A stretch of 64,000 bases of DNA from Varibaculum cambriense (GTDB taxonomy: Bacteria; Actinomycetota; Actinomycetes; Actinomycetales; Actinomycetaceae): positions 62,001-126,000 of the forward strand of contig NZ_JAKNHJ010000006.1 in assembly GCF_022133705.1 (NCBI RefSeq). The letters run 5' to 3'. Below the pieces are notes generated by a model, which had not been told where the DNA came from, ran no database searches, and saw only the letters and a list, made by a program, of their open reading frames with translations. A program made the position numbers and the translations under genes. Positions within the stretch are counted from its first letter, which is position 1; every line of letters starts with the position of its first letter. Positions 26,526 through 35,176 of the stretch are shown piece after piece.

Positions 26526-28343
26526 TTACTGCTTTTCGGTCTTCGCGTAAAGATCCTCGATTTGCTCCCCATAGGCATCCCGAATCCGATTACGCTTAAT
26601 TTTTAGCGAAGGAGTCAGCATCCCGTTCTCGGTAGTCCAATCGGTAGTAATTATTTTGATCTTCCGGATAGATTCTGCCCGGGACACTGCCCGATTGGTG
26701 CGCTGAACTGCCCGCTGCAGAGCCTCCAGCACTCGCGGATCGCGAGCCGCACGGGTAACATCCATCTGCGCCATGCCGTGATTTTTCAGCCAGGTGGGCA
26801 ACATTTCTTTATCTAGAGTGACTAAGGCCGCTACGAAAGGCTTATTGTCCCCCACCACCATCACTTGCGAGATCAGAGGATGCCCCTTCAGTCGTTCTTC
26901 TAGAACCTCGGGGGCAACGTTTTTTCCACCGGCAGTGACGATAATTTCCTTGGCCCGTCCAGTAATTTTAACGTTTCCATCGGCATCGATCTGCGCGATA
27001 TCCCCGGTTTTTAGCCACCCATCCTCGGTAAAGGCCTCCCGAGTAAGCTGCTCTTCCCCGTGATAGCCGCGCATAATCGAACCTCCGCGTGCCTGCAGCT
27101 CGCCGCCCTCACCCAGACGCACTTCGTTACATAGCAACGGATGCCCGACATATCCGGTTTTATTACCGATCCGATCAGACATAGTTAAGGGGCCAGTAGT
27201 TTCGGTGGCGCCGTAGCCTTGCAAGACTTCGATTCCGCACCCGATAAAGAACCGGCCGAGCCGCTCGGCCATCGGTGCCCCTCCAGATACGATCCCCTCT
27301 AGGTTTCCGCCCATCAGTTTGCGAATCTTATTTAGGACTAGCCGCCGAGCCATGCGAATCTTGACTTTTTGTCCGAAAGAAATTTCTGCGCCTGATTCTT
27401 GCAGGCGCGCCCACTGTTCGGCAGTGCGGGCTGCCATCCGGAAAATCCGCAGTTTAATCCCGGAACCAGCAGTAGCATCAGCAGCGTTATAAATTTTTTC
27501 CAGCACTCGCGGTACCACTAGCAGCGCGTTCGGTTTAAAGGTCTGCATATCTTGCACAATGGTTTTCGGGTTAGGCAAGAAAGCGGCGGTACCGTGACCT
27601 ACTAGTTGCTGATACCCCAAGAAACGGGCAAGTACGTGGGCTACCGGCAGGAAGTAAATTACCCGGGCACCGAGGTTGTAAATCCAGTCATTCCAGCTGC
27701 CCCGCTCGATTACGGCGTTTAAGGGACGCAAAAAGTTGGCGTGGGTAATTTCCACCCCTTTGGGGCGCCCGGTAGTCCCGGAAGTAAAAACGATAGTGCA
27801 CAGGTCATCAAGTTTTATTTGCTGCAGGCGTTCATCTAGTTCTGCGGGAGGAATAGCGCGTCCGTGTTCTAGCAGCCGGGTAAAACCAGAGTCATCTAGA
27901 GAAAAAACCACCGAGATTTGCCCAGCGAGTTCGGGTTCTCTATCTAGCTGACGGATCATATTGGCTTGCACCGTAGAATCGGTAATAACCGCTTTTACTT
28001 GGGCTTTTTGGGCAATCCACTTTACCTGTTCGTAGGAATCAGTTTCGTAGATAGGTACCGTTACCAGCCCCGCTGCCTGCGCCCCCAGATCCATAACCAT
28101 CCACTCGTAAGAGGTGGATCCTAAAATAGAAACCGCATCTCCCGGTTTGAGTCCCAGTCCGATCCACCCTAAACCGGCTGCCCGGATCGCGTCTCCCAGA
28201 GAAGCTGCAGAGATTTTTTCCCACGCTGCCCCCAGTGCGGAAGGGCGTTCCACCGCTACTTGCCGCGGGCGCCTGCGAGCACGATCAAGGACTGCTGCAG
28301 ACACCGAAGTGAATTGCATTAGATCGATAAGGGGAGCTCCCAT
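26526..28343 (-). CDS. Long-chain fatty acid-CoA ligase (AMP-forming)
   Basis: An ANL-superfamily enzyme of 605 residues that activates fatty acids via an acyl-adenylate. It has the P-loop-like motif FTSGTTGRPKGV, GYGATETTGPLT, GWLKTGDIAQID and the hinge motif GRAKEIIVTAGGKNVAPEV. It resembles the FadD15 / Acs-like actinobacterial class. The ATG at 28343 has GGAG 9 bases upstream; M9 at 28319 is an alternative. A paralogue lies at 37911-39797, and the two share the whole architecture including the C-terminal TPSLKIKRN segment. No lipid genes are adjacent, so the exact substrate is unknown. Confidence 0.88.
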   Translation of the reverse strand: MGAPLIDLMQFTSVSAAVLDRARRRPRQVAVERPSALGAAWEKISAASLGDAIRAAGLGWIGLGLKPGDAVSILGSTSYEWMVMDLGAQAAGLVTVPIYETDSYEQVKWIAQKAQVKAVITDSTVQANMIRQLDREPELAGQISVVFSLDDSGFTRLLEHGRAIPPAELDERLQQIKLDDLCTIVFTSGTTGRPKGVEITHANFLRPLNAVIERGSWNDWIYNLGARVIYFLPVAHVLARFLGYQQLVGHGTAAFLPNPKTIVQDMQTFKPNALLVVPRVLEKIYNAADATAGSGIKLRIFRMAARTAEQWARLQESGAEISFGQKVKIRMARRLVLNKIRKLMGGNLEGIVSGGAPMAERLGRFFIGCGIEVLQGYGATETTGPLTMSDRIGNKTGYVGHPLLCNEVRLGEGGELQARGGSIMRGYHGEEQLTREAFTEDGWLKTGDIAQIDADGNVKITGRAKEIIVTAGGKNVAPEVLEERLKGHPLISQVMVVGDNKPFVAALVTLDKEMLPTWLKNHGMAQMDVTRAARDPRVLEALQRAVQRTNRAVSRAESIRKIKIITTDWTTENGMLTPSLKIKRNRIRDAYGEQIEDLYAKTEKQ

Positions 28344-28382
28344 TGGCGAATCTCCAATTCAAAATAAGTTTCTCTTTTCCGT

Positions 28383-28419
28383 AGATTAGCACAGCACAAA
28401 AGACAAAAACGGCTAATCT
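28383..28419 (-). terminator. Inverted repeat after uvrA
   Basis: AGATTAGC (28383-28390) and GCTAATCT (28412-28419) form a perfect 8-bp stem with a 21-base loop, 50 bases beyond the uvrA stop. No U-tract follows on the minus strand, so its terminator role is tentative. Confidence 0.35.
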
Positions 28420-28468
28420 TTCAGCACCAGTATTACTTGTCTCATTACTCTCTTTACTTAAGAGAACA

Positions 28469-31303
28469 TCAGTTCAACATTGCGCGCAGGAACTGTCCGG
28501 TGTAGGAAGTTTTCACTTTTGCTACTTGCTCCGGAGTGCCTTGCGCCACTAGCGTACCTCCGCCGTCTCCGCCCTCGGGGCCTAAATCAATCACCCAATC
28601 AGCGCACTTGATTACATCCAGATTGTGTTCGATTACGATTACCGAGTTGCCTTTGTCTACTAAGGACTGCAAGACCAGCATTAATTTGCGAATATCTTCC
28701 AGGTGGAGGCCGGTGGTGGGCTCGTCTAATACATAGATAGTGCGTCCATTGGAGCGGCGCTGCAGTTCACTGGCCAGTTTCACTCGTTGGGCTTCTCCCC
28801 CAGACAGGGTGGTAGCACTTTGGCCCAGGCGCAGATACCCTAATCCTACCTCTACCAGGGTGTTGAGATGCCGAGAAATCTTGTTTATGGGAGCAAAGAA
28901 TTCCGCTGCTTCGCTGATTGGCATATCAAGCACCTCGGCAACCGATTTATCCCGATATTTAATTTCTAAAGTTTCCTGGTTATAGCGAGCGCCCCCACAT
29001 ACTTCGCAGGGCACATACACATCCGGCAGGAAATTCATTTCGATCTTGAGGGTGCCGTCTCCCTTACAGGATTCGCAACGTCCTCCTTTCACATTGAAAG
29101 AAAAACGGCCGGGTCCATATCCGCGCAGCTGCGCCTCCGGAGTTTGGGCAAAGAGGGCGCGCACTGCATCCCAGACCCCGGTATAAGTTGCCGGGTTGGA
29201 GCGGGGGTTGCGCCCAATCGGGCTTTGATCAACGTGCACCACTTTGTCCAGATGCTCGACTCCTTCGATAGCTTTATGTCGCCCGGGAACCACTCTTTTT
29301 CGCTGTAGCTTGGCGGCTAGCGCCTCGTACATCACCTGATTAATGAGGGTAGATTTACCCGACCCCGACACCCCGGTGACCAGAACCAACTTACCTAGAG
29401 GGATCGAAACATCGAGATTTTTAAGGTTGTTTTCTCGCGCCCCAATAATTTTTAGTTGCCGATCTTTCTCGATCTGGCGCCGTTTTTTAGGGACTACTAT
29501 TTGCTTCTTACCCGACAAATATTGTCCGGTGAGGGAGCGTTTACAGTCTGCGATCCCCGCTACTGGTCCCGAGTAGAGGACTTCTCCCCCATGTTCACCA
29601 GCTTGCGGCCCGATATCGACTATCCAGTCGCTGGAGCGGATAGTGTCCTCATCATGTTCCACCACCAGCAAAGTGTTCCCTAAATCGCGCAGCTTCTTGA
29701 GGGTTTCTATTAGCTTATGGTTATCCCGTTGATGCAAGCCAATCGAGGGCTCATCGAGTACATAAAGCACCCCGACTAGCCCGGATCCAATCTGAGTGGC
29801 CAGACGAATCCGCTGGGCTTCACCCCCGGAAAGCGTGGCCGCTCCCCGCGCTAAGGTTAAATAACCTAGACCTACATCTTGTAAGAACTGCAAGCGTACC
29901 TGCACTTCTTTCAAAATAGGTTCCGCGATTTTCTTGGCCGGCTCAGTTAACTCCACTTCCGCCAGGTATTGACAACTGGCGGAAATCGATAGTTTAGTTA
30001 GCTCCGCGATATTTAGGTCCCCGATTTTTACCGCCAGTACCTCCGGTTTTAGACGGTCACCGTGACAGGTGGAACAAGGAACCTGGCGCATATAGCCTTC
30101 GTAGCGCGCCCGCATCACCTCGGACTCGGTTTCCTCGCGCTTGCGCATAATCCAGGGGATTGCGCCCTCGAATCCGGAGGAATAGGTGCGCATCCGTCCC
30201 CAACGATTCCGGAACTTTACTTTCACCCGATAGTCGCGCCCTCGCAACAGAGCTTTCTTTTGGGAGGCCGAGAGCTCTCGGAAGGGAGTATCCAGATCGA
30301 ATCCTAGTTCCTCCCCCAGACCAGCCACCATGTGCATAAGATATTTATTTTTGGTTGACCAGGGACGAATCGCACCCTCGGAGATAGATAGCTCCGGATT
30401 GGGAACCACCAGTTCCGGATCAACCTCTAGATGGGAACCCAGGCCGGAGCAATCAGGACAAGCCCCATAGGGAGCATTGAAGGAAAAAGTGCGCGGCTCG
30501 ATTTCCTCGAGCTGCAACGGATGATCATTGGGACAGGCGCGATTTTCAGAAAAGTGGCGGGAACGCTCCGGATCAGATTCATCTCGGTCCACAAAATCCA
30601 CCACTACCAACCCGTCTGCCAGTTTTAGCGCGGTTTCTATCGAGTCGGAGAGCCGGGTGCGCACTCCCTCTTTCATCACTAGACGATCGACGCGCACAAA
30701 AATATCGTGTTTAATTTTGCGCTCCAGCTTGGGGGGCTGAGTCAGGCGCACAGTTTCCCCATCCACCACTGCTGCCGAGAAACCTTGGGTTACCAGGTCC
30801 GCAAACAGTTCGCTATATTCGCCTTTGCGTCCGCGCGCCACCGGAGCCAGAATCTGGAACCGGGTTTTTTCCGGCAGGGTAAGCAGGCGATCCACGATTT
30901 GCTGGGCGGTTTGGGCTTGGATTTTTTCCCCACACACCGGGCAGTAAGCCTGCCCGGCGCGGGCATACAGCAACCGCAAGTAGTCGTAGACCTCGGTAAT
31001 CGTACCTACGGTAGAACGCGGATTCCGGGAGGTAGATTTTTGATCGATAGAAACCGCCGGAGATAGCCCGGCGATGAAATCTACATCTGGTTTATCCAGG
31101 CGCCCGAGAAACTGGCGGGCATAAGAGGACAGGGACTCTACATAGCGGCGCTGACCTTCGGCGAAAATGGTATCGAAAGCCAGTGAAGACTTCCCCGATC
31201 CCGAAAGTCCGGTAAACACCACCATCTGGTCGCGGGGAATCTCGATGCCCACATTGCGTAGGTTGTGTTCCCGTGCTCCCTTAACTACCAGTTTTTCATC
31301 CAC
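28469..31303 (-). CDS. uvrA: Excinuclease ABC subunit A
   Basis: The damage-recognition ATPase of nucleotide excision repair. The 944-residue protein has two ABC modules with Walker A motifs [15 protein letters not shown] and [13 protein letters not shown], two LSGGEAQR signatures, and zinc-finger cysteines including CPVCGEK, CSTCHGD and CESCKGD with CEVCGG. The start is GTG at 31303, behind AGGAT/AGGAG sequences. A LexA-type palindrome lies 13-26 bases upstream, so SOS induction is expected. The partner uvrC is at 52813-54774. Confidence 0.97.
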   Translation of the reverse strand: MDEKLVVKGAREHNLRNVGIEIPRDQMVVFTGLSGSGKSSLAFDTIFAEGQRRYVESLSSYARQFLGRLDKPDVDFIAGLSPAVSIDQKSTSRNPRSTVGTITEVYDYLRLLYARAGQAYCPVCGEKIQAQTAQQIVDRLLTLPEKTRFQILAPVARGRKGEYSELFADLVTQGFSAAVVDGETVRLTQPPKLERKIKHDIFVRVDRLVMKEGVRTRLSDSIETALKLADGLVVVDFVDRDESDPERSRHFSENRACPNDHPLQLEEIEPRTFSFNAPYGACPDCSGLGSHLEVDPELVVPNPELSISEGAIRPWSTKNKYLMHMVAGLGEELGFDLDTPFRELSASQKKALLRGRDYRVKVKFRNRWGRMRTYSSGFEGAIPWIMRKREETESEVMRARYEGYMRQVPCSTCHGDRLKPEVLAVKIGDLNIAELTKLSISASCQYLAEVELTEPAKKIAEPILKEVQVRLQFLQDVGLGYLTLARGAATLSGGEAQRIRLATQIGSGLVGVLYVLDEPSIGLHQRDNHKLIETLKKLRDLGNTLLVVEHDEDTIRSSDWIVDIGPQAGEHGGEVLYSGPVAGIADCKRSLTGQYLSGKKQIVVPKKRRQIEKDRQLKIIGARENNLKNLDVSIPLGKLVLVTGVSGSGKSTLINQVMYEALAAKLQRKRVVPGRHKAIEGVEHLDKVVHVDQSPIGRNPRSNPATYTGVWDAVRALFAQTPEAQLRGYGPGRFSFNVKGGRCESCKGDGTLKIEMNFLPDVYVPCEVCGGARYNQETLEIKYRDKSVAEVLDMPISEAAEFFAPINKISRHLNTLVEVGLGYLRLGQSATTLSGGEAQRVKLASELQRRSNGRTIYVLDEPTTGLHLEDIRKLMLVLQSLVDKGNSVIVIEHNLDVIKCADWVIDLGPEGGDGGGTLVAQGTPEQVAKVKTSYTGQFLRAMLN

Positions 31304-31315
31304 ACTCCTATCCTA

Positions 31316-31329
31316 CGAACAAACGTTCT
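31316..31329 (-). promoter_or_regulatory. LexA (SOS) box upstream of uvrA
   Basis: CGAACAAACGTTCT matches the GAAC-N4-GTTC core of the Gram-positive/actinobacterial LexA box. It lies 13 bases upstream of the uvrA GTG and next to a possible -10 sequence TAGGAT (31310-31315, minus strand), a position where LexA would block transcription. uvrA is a classical SOS gene. Confidence 0.7.
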
Positions 31330-31350
31330 ATTTTGCATTTTCGCAGGCAG

Positions 31351-32697
31351 CTAGGCTTCCTTTTCTTTGGTAACGTCCCAGCTCGGATCGGATTTGATCC
31401 CTTTTTCGACCAGCTTGGGATCTGCCGAAAGCGAAGTGCGCAGTTTCGGATACCGTTTGTCTTCCTTCCACCAGGGCATCCATCCCACATATCCGTCTAC
31501 TGGCGGCAGTTTAGATTCCGGTTCGAACCCCAGCCCGGAGGGAGTTTCGGGGATGAAGTCCGTTAAGAAATATTTATCCTTATCGTCCGCGTATTGCTTG
31601 ACCACTTTCCTAAAGGCTCCTAGTTCGAAGAACAGGCAGTTCGTCCAGGGATTGCGGTGATGTTTCTTCATCTTGTAGAGCCAATAAATAAACAGCGCCA
31701 CATTAGATAGCAAAGCCAACCAGGCACACACGATATTGGCCGTCGGGTTCATAGTGGCGTAGTTAGTCATGATGGAGGGGCGCACTAGCAGTTCCGGGAA
31801 GATGTTGTTGGCCGCAATCCAGAACATCAAAGTGAAACAGCGGAACCAGATCCATTGTCCTTTCGCCCAGGTGAAGGCAGGTACCGTACAAGCTAGCAGT
31901 AACGCCAAGGTACAGTACCAGGTGTAGTCGGCGAGCGAGTTGTACAGGAAAGAATGATTCCACAGGTCATAGGCAATAATCCACGGCCAGGCCATATCCG
32001 CCCAAATCAGCCCTTGCACTTTTCCTTTCTTTGCCGAAGACACAAAAATTTTTCCTAGGCCGGTAATAGTAATAATGTTTAGTACCCCGGCGGCGGCCGA
32101 GAGTAGGTTCCAGTAACCACCGATGGTACGGAATCCGGTGGCAGGGTCGATGCCTACTCCGCTGGTCTTAAAAGCCTCTGCGGCAGCTTGATACCAGGCT
32201 ACAGAGCCACTAGCTGCGGTGATTCCGCGAGTTTCTGGTAGCCCCTCGATCATCGAAATTGAACGGGCGGAATCGATATCCATTAGGCATTGGAAATTGG
32301 TGGCGCAAGCGCGGTAGGTGTCAGCTTCAAAATAGATGGTCAGGTCGCGAATATTAGCTTCCATAATATTTACTGCCAGCCCAATCCAGAGGGCAACCCC
32401 AAACCAAATCGCATAACGGCGAGCTTTTAGGGGATTGCGTTTACCCCAGTGCAGGAGGAAGGCCGTCATCGTAGCTGTGGCGAGCATGATGATGAATTTT
32501 CCGAAGGGGAACCATCCCACCATGGGCACCCCGTGGATAATGACATAGGGAATCAGTAAAACTCCGCCGACTGTCCAGAGGGCGAAGGCAGTCCACGTCC
32601 AACGGCGATGCATTTCGGCTACTAGCATTTGGAGAACAAAAATTAATATCCAAAAAAGGTAGACCCAGATTGGGCCTACTTCCCATAAAAATCCCAT
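31351..32697 (-). CDS. Multi-pass membrane protein, DUF5692-like (long paralogue)
   Basis: A 448-residue protein with about ten hydrophobic segments between residues 8 and 375, then a soluble, Trp- and Pro-rich tail of about 75 residues. It shares several blocks with the protein at 33965-34927: WxxxxAYDLWN, ADxxWYxxxALLxxCTxPAF, GxWIxxRxxTLxFW and a final LYK helix followed by RRNP/HRNP. I recall this family as DUF5692, of unknown function. It starts with ATG at 32697 behind AAGGA. It is divergent from the SRPBCC-like gene, and the two loci seem to form one cassette. Confidence 0.7.
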   Translation of the reverse strand: MGFLWEVGPIWVYLFWILIFVLQMLVAEMHRRWTWTAFALWTVGGVLLIPYVIIHGVPMVGWFPFGKFIIMLATATMTAFLLHWGKRNPLKARRYAIWFGVALWIGLAVNIMEANIRDLTIYFEADTYRACATNFQCLMDIDSARSISMIEGLPETRGITAASGSVAWYQAAAEAFKTSGVGIDPATGFRTIGGYWNLLSAAAGVLNIITITGLGKIFVSSAKKGKVQGLIWADMAWPWIIAYDLWNHSFLYNSLADYTWYCTLALLLACTVPAFTWAKGQWIWFRCFTLMFWIAANNIFPELLVRPSIMTNYATMNPTANIVCAWLALLSNVALFIYWLYKMKKHHRNPWTNCLFFELGAFRKVVKQYADDKDKYFLTDFIPETPSGLGFEPESKLPPVDGYVGWMPWWKEDKRYPKLRTSLSADPKLVEKGIKSDPSWDVTKEKEA

Positions 32698-32735
32698 CAG
32701 AATTCCTTTTTAACCAGGCCACGCTGCCCGATTAC

Positions 32736-32868
32736 TTTGACCTTACGTATTAACTTTTAAAATGACACTACCTGCGGATGCGTCACCATAAAATATCTTT
32801 TCAAAAGACCTTAGAATCCGACAGACAGTGATAGGTTAAATGCTAACGCAGGGTTAACAACGGTGTTA
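32736..32868 (+). promoter_or_regulatory. Divergent intergenic region with candidate promoter and two inverted repeats
   Basis: The 217-base gap between the divergent genes holds TTTGAC (32736-32741) and TAAAAT (32758-32763) with a 16-base spacer, reading toward the SRPBCC-like gene. Beyond it lie GTTA-N5-TAAC (32835-32847) and TAACA-N4-TGTTA (32855-32868), which could be operators or part of a leader. AGGAGGish sequence is limited to GGAG before the ATG at 32915. All assignments are tentative. Confidence 0.3.
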
Positions 32869-32914
32869 CCTGTTTAAAAAAAATATCCAAAACATACAAC
32901 TACGGAGAATCTAT

Positions 32915-33736
32915 ATGTCTAGCAAATCTGGCCGGATAAAAAAGGTTTTGCGCCTGGGAGCTTTCGGGGGCAGTGTCGCCCTCGGCGGAATGTTCGGCTT
33001 CAGTCAGTTTTCGGGCAAAGCTACTAAAGAAGAAAATGAGTGGCACTATCCTTCCGATGACTTAATCGATCGTTGCTACTCCAATGGTCGCTCCTCTACT
33101 TATGCCATTAATATTGATGCTCCCGCCTATGCGGTGTACCGGCACCTAAAACAGTTAGGTTGCGACAAAGCCGGCTCCTATTCCTCCGAATTCCTAGAAC
33201 GAACCTTTGCGCGGCTGCCTTTCTTTAACTCCTACGAAATCCAGGAACAGTGGCAAGGACCAGAAGCCTTAAAGCCCGGGGACATCGCGGCTTTTGACTT
33301 TACCGGTATGTCCATGGAGTGGGCGGATGTAGTCCCCGGTAAGTATCTTTCCCAATGGGTCGACACCAAACACCCGCCGCGGGCACCGGGATCATTCGCG
33401 TTCCGCTATCCCGGGATGAAGCACTACGCGGCAGCCTGGTGTTTTTACCTGATTCCCCTCCAGGGCGAAAGGTGCCGGCTGATCAACCATTGGCGGATCG
33501 GATTTGAACCCGACACCAAATTCGCGGCCGCGATTAACTGGATCAACATTGAATTAATCGGCGGGTGTATGGCGCATCTGCAGAACCTCTATGTGAAGCG
33601 GGTTGCCGAATTCCGCAAGAAACCGCAGTGGCAAGGCCGGATTAAGCGGGCAGTCCTGGGGGGCAAGCTCTTCGGCTATAACACCCCCGCGGGACGCTGG
33701 GATGGCACTGAGCTTTACGAAGACACCCACAACTAG
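32915..33736 (+). CDS. SRPBCC-like protein with hydrophobic N-terminus; frame ends at an amber codon
   Basis: A 273-residue protein starting at ATG 32915 (GGAG 7 bases upstream). Residues 9-32 are hydrophobic after a basic lead (KSGRIKKVLRLGAFGGSVAL), suggesting a membrane anchor. From about 70 the pattern INIDAPAYAVYRHLKQLGCD followed by DWxx-type aromatic strands and a final long helix resembles a START/SRPBCC ligand-binding fold. The frame stops at TAG 33734-33736, yet stays open in the same frame for 74 more codons to 33961. It could be a truncated gene, a readthrough product, or two adjacent genes. The ligand is unknown. Confidence 0.65.
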   Translation: MSSKSGRIKKVLRLGAFGGSVALGGMFGFSQFSGKATKEENEWHYPSDDLIDRCYSNGRSSTYAINIDAPAYAVYRHLKQLGCDKAGSYSSEFLERTFARLPFFNSYEIQEQWQGPEALKPGDIAAFDFTGMSMEWADVVPGKYLSQWVDTKHPPRAPGSFAFRYPGMKHYAAAWCFYLIPLQGERCRLINHWRIGFEPDTKFAAAINWINIELIGGCMAHLQNLYVKRVAEFRKKPQWQGRIKRAVLGGKLFGYNTPAGRWDGTELYEDTHN

Positions 33737-33961
33737 TGGCTACGCTATGGCCGCCAAGACCCGGCAGTAAATGAGGTGCGTCCTCCGGTAACCGACAATC
33801 CGGCTTGGCCGCCCACCTCTGCTAACTCCCCCTGGGCCGAGGTAGTAGATAGCGACTATTTCACCGATTGGGAAGAACCCGAGTTTTCCTGGGAGGAACA
33901 GATCCGCCAAAAGAAAGAGAAAACCTATCTACCTGGTTGGGGTAAGAAGGCGGCGAAATAG
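33737..33961 (+). pseudogene. In-frame 3' extension of the SRPBCC-like gene beyond an amber codon
   Basis: After TAG at 33734-33736 the same frame continues WLRYGRQDPAVNE, VRPPVTDNPAWPP and on to LPGWGKKAAK, ending at TAG 33959-33961. The only candidate internal start is GTG at 33776, which has no Shine-Dalgarno. Codon use looks like that of a real coding region. The next gene starts 3 bases later at 33965. The likeliest reading is the C-terminal tail of an originally longer protein split by a nonsense mutation, with programmed readthrough or a separate 61-residue product as alternatives. Confidence 0.5.
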
Positions 33962-33964
33962 CAA

Positions 33965-34927
33965 ATGACACCGGACTATCCCACTTTATTCTTTTTCGAA
34001 CTGGGTCAGTGGTATGACTACCTAATGTTAGTGGTGGTCATCGCGGGGCTGGCGGTAATGGCCTGGCTAGCGATCCGTTATAAATGGGTGGCGATCGCGG
34101 TATTCATTGTCATCCCCGTGGCCTTGACAATTTTCTGGTGGCCTTATTCACGTGCCGGCACTAACTCGGACGGTTGGTTCCCGATTGTGAAACAATACTC
34201 GGCGCTAATCGGGTCATTGTCGCTGGTAGCGTTGCAGTATTTCCCGAAGCTGCGTGATAAACGTTGGTACCTGTGTATCCCGCCTTTTATTTTGGCGATA
34301 AACATTACCGAAGCAGTTATTCGCGATTTCCAGTGTTATGGCATTCACGGGGTCGATCCCTCGCAAGGCATGGTTACCTGGGGCGGGCCGTGGAACATTA
34401 TGAACGGAATCGCGGGAATCCTAAATTTCCTGATGATTTCGGGCTGGATGGGAATCTACGTATCCAAAGGCAAGAATAAGCAAATCATCTGGGGAGATCT
34501 GACTGTCGGTTGGATTATTGCCTACGATCTGTGGAATGTTGCCTACGTTTATAACTGTCTAGCTGATCGCGCCTGGTATTCGGGGGTAGCTCTACTGGCC
34601 TCTTGTACGATCCCCGCCTTCTTAGCATTCGGGAAGGGAGCCTGGATTCAATACCGGGCTTACACCTTGACCTTCTGGTCAGCGATAGTGCTAACCTTCC
34701 CGCACTTTATGCAAGATTCCATGTTTGCCCACCGCAGCGCCCACAACTCCACGGCGATGCTGCTACTTTCGGCAGCCGCGCTAGTGGCCAATGTGGTGGT
34801 GTTCGGGTATCACCTCTATAAGGTGCGCTCCACCAGGCGCAATCCCTTTACCCAAGAAGTTTATTGGGATACCCCCTATAATCAGCAGATTGCTCGCGAA
34901 AATGGCGGCAAACTAAAAAATAATTAG
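33965..34927 (+). CDS. Multi-pass membrane protein, DUF5692-like (short paralogue)
   Basis: A 320-residue membrane protein with about nine hydrophobic segments. It is paralogous to the minus-strand protein at 31351-32697, sharing [27 protein letters not shown] and LYKVRSTRRNPF. It lacks the long C-terminal tail of that paralogue. The ATG at 33965 lies 3 bases after the preceding frame, with no good Shine-Dalgarno of its own, so its translation may depend on ribosomes finishing the SRPBCC-like extension. Function unknown; transport or lipid-related roles would be guesses. Confidence 0.7.
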   Translation: MTPDYPTLFFFELGQWYDYLMLVVVIAGLAVMAWLAIRYKWVAIAVFIVIPVALTIFWWPYSRAGTNSDGWFPIVKQYSALIGSLSLVALQYFPKLRDKRWYLCIPPFILAINITEAVIRDFQCYGIHGVDPSQGMVTWGGPWNIMNGIAGILNFLMISGWMGIYVSKGKNKQIIWGDLTVGWIIAYDLWNVAYVYNCLADRAWYSGVALLASCTIPAFLAFGKGAWIQYRAYTLTFWSAIVLTFPHFMQDSMFAHRSAHNSTAMLLLSAAALVANVVVFGYHLYKVRSTRRNPFTQEVYWDTPYNQQIARENGGKLKNN

Positions 34928-34952
34928 CACCTCCCGGCCGCGGCGCTGGGTC

Positions 34953-35008
34953 AGAGCCTGTCACCTAGATTTCCTGAGTTTGATTAAGGTTTCTAAGTGG
35001 CAGGCTCT
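34953..35008 (+). repeat. Long inverted repeat after the membrane-protein cassette
   Basis: AGAGCCTGTCAC (34953-34964) pairs with GTGGCAGGCTCT (34997-35008) over 12 bp with one G-U, around a 32-base loop. It begins 26 bases past the DUF5692-like stop. A weak T-run follows. It may terminate the cassette transcript. The rest of the 249-base gap up to valS shows no T-box motif and no gene. Confidence 0.45.
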
Positions 35009-35176
35009 TAGCTTTACCAGTCTTTATAGATATTTTTAGAGGCCGAGGACGTCCGCAATATTTTGGGGTTGGCCTGCGAAACCGAGTAGTTTAGTAGGGT
35101 ATGTAAACACTAGTTACTGCGCCTCGTAAGGCAGCAGAGCCGTTAAACAGGGAAAAGATAAAATAGGAGATGGCCG

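Noticed and set aside
31510-31535. GGTTCGAACCCC, resembling a tRNA T-loop
   Set aside because: It is part of the C-terminal coding region of the DUF5692-like protein (FEPES) and has no cloverleaf partner.
33495-33520. tRNA T-arm-like string GGATTTGAACCC
   Set aside because: It lies inside the SRPBCC-like coding frame; no acceptor stem, anticodon arm or cloverleaf surrounds it. No tRNA gene was found in the window.
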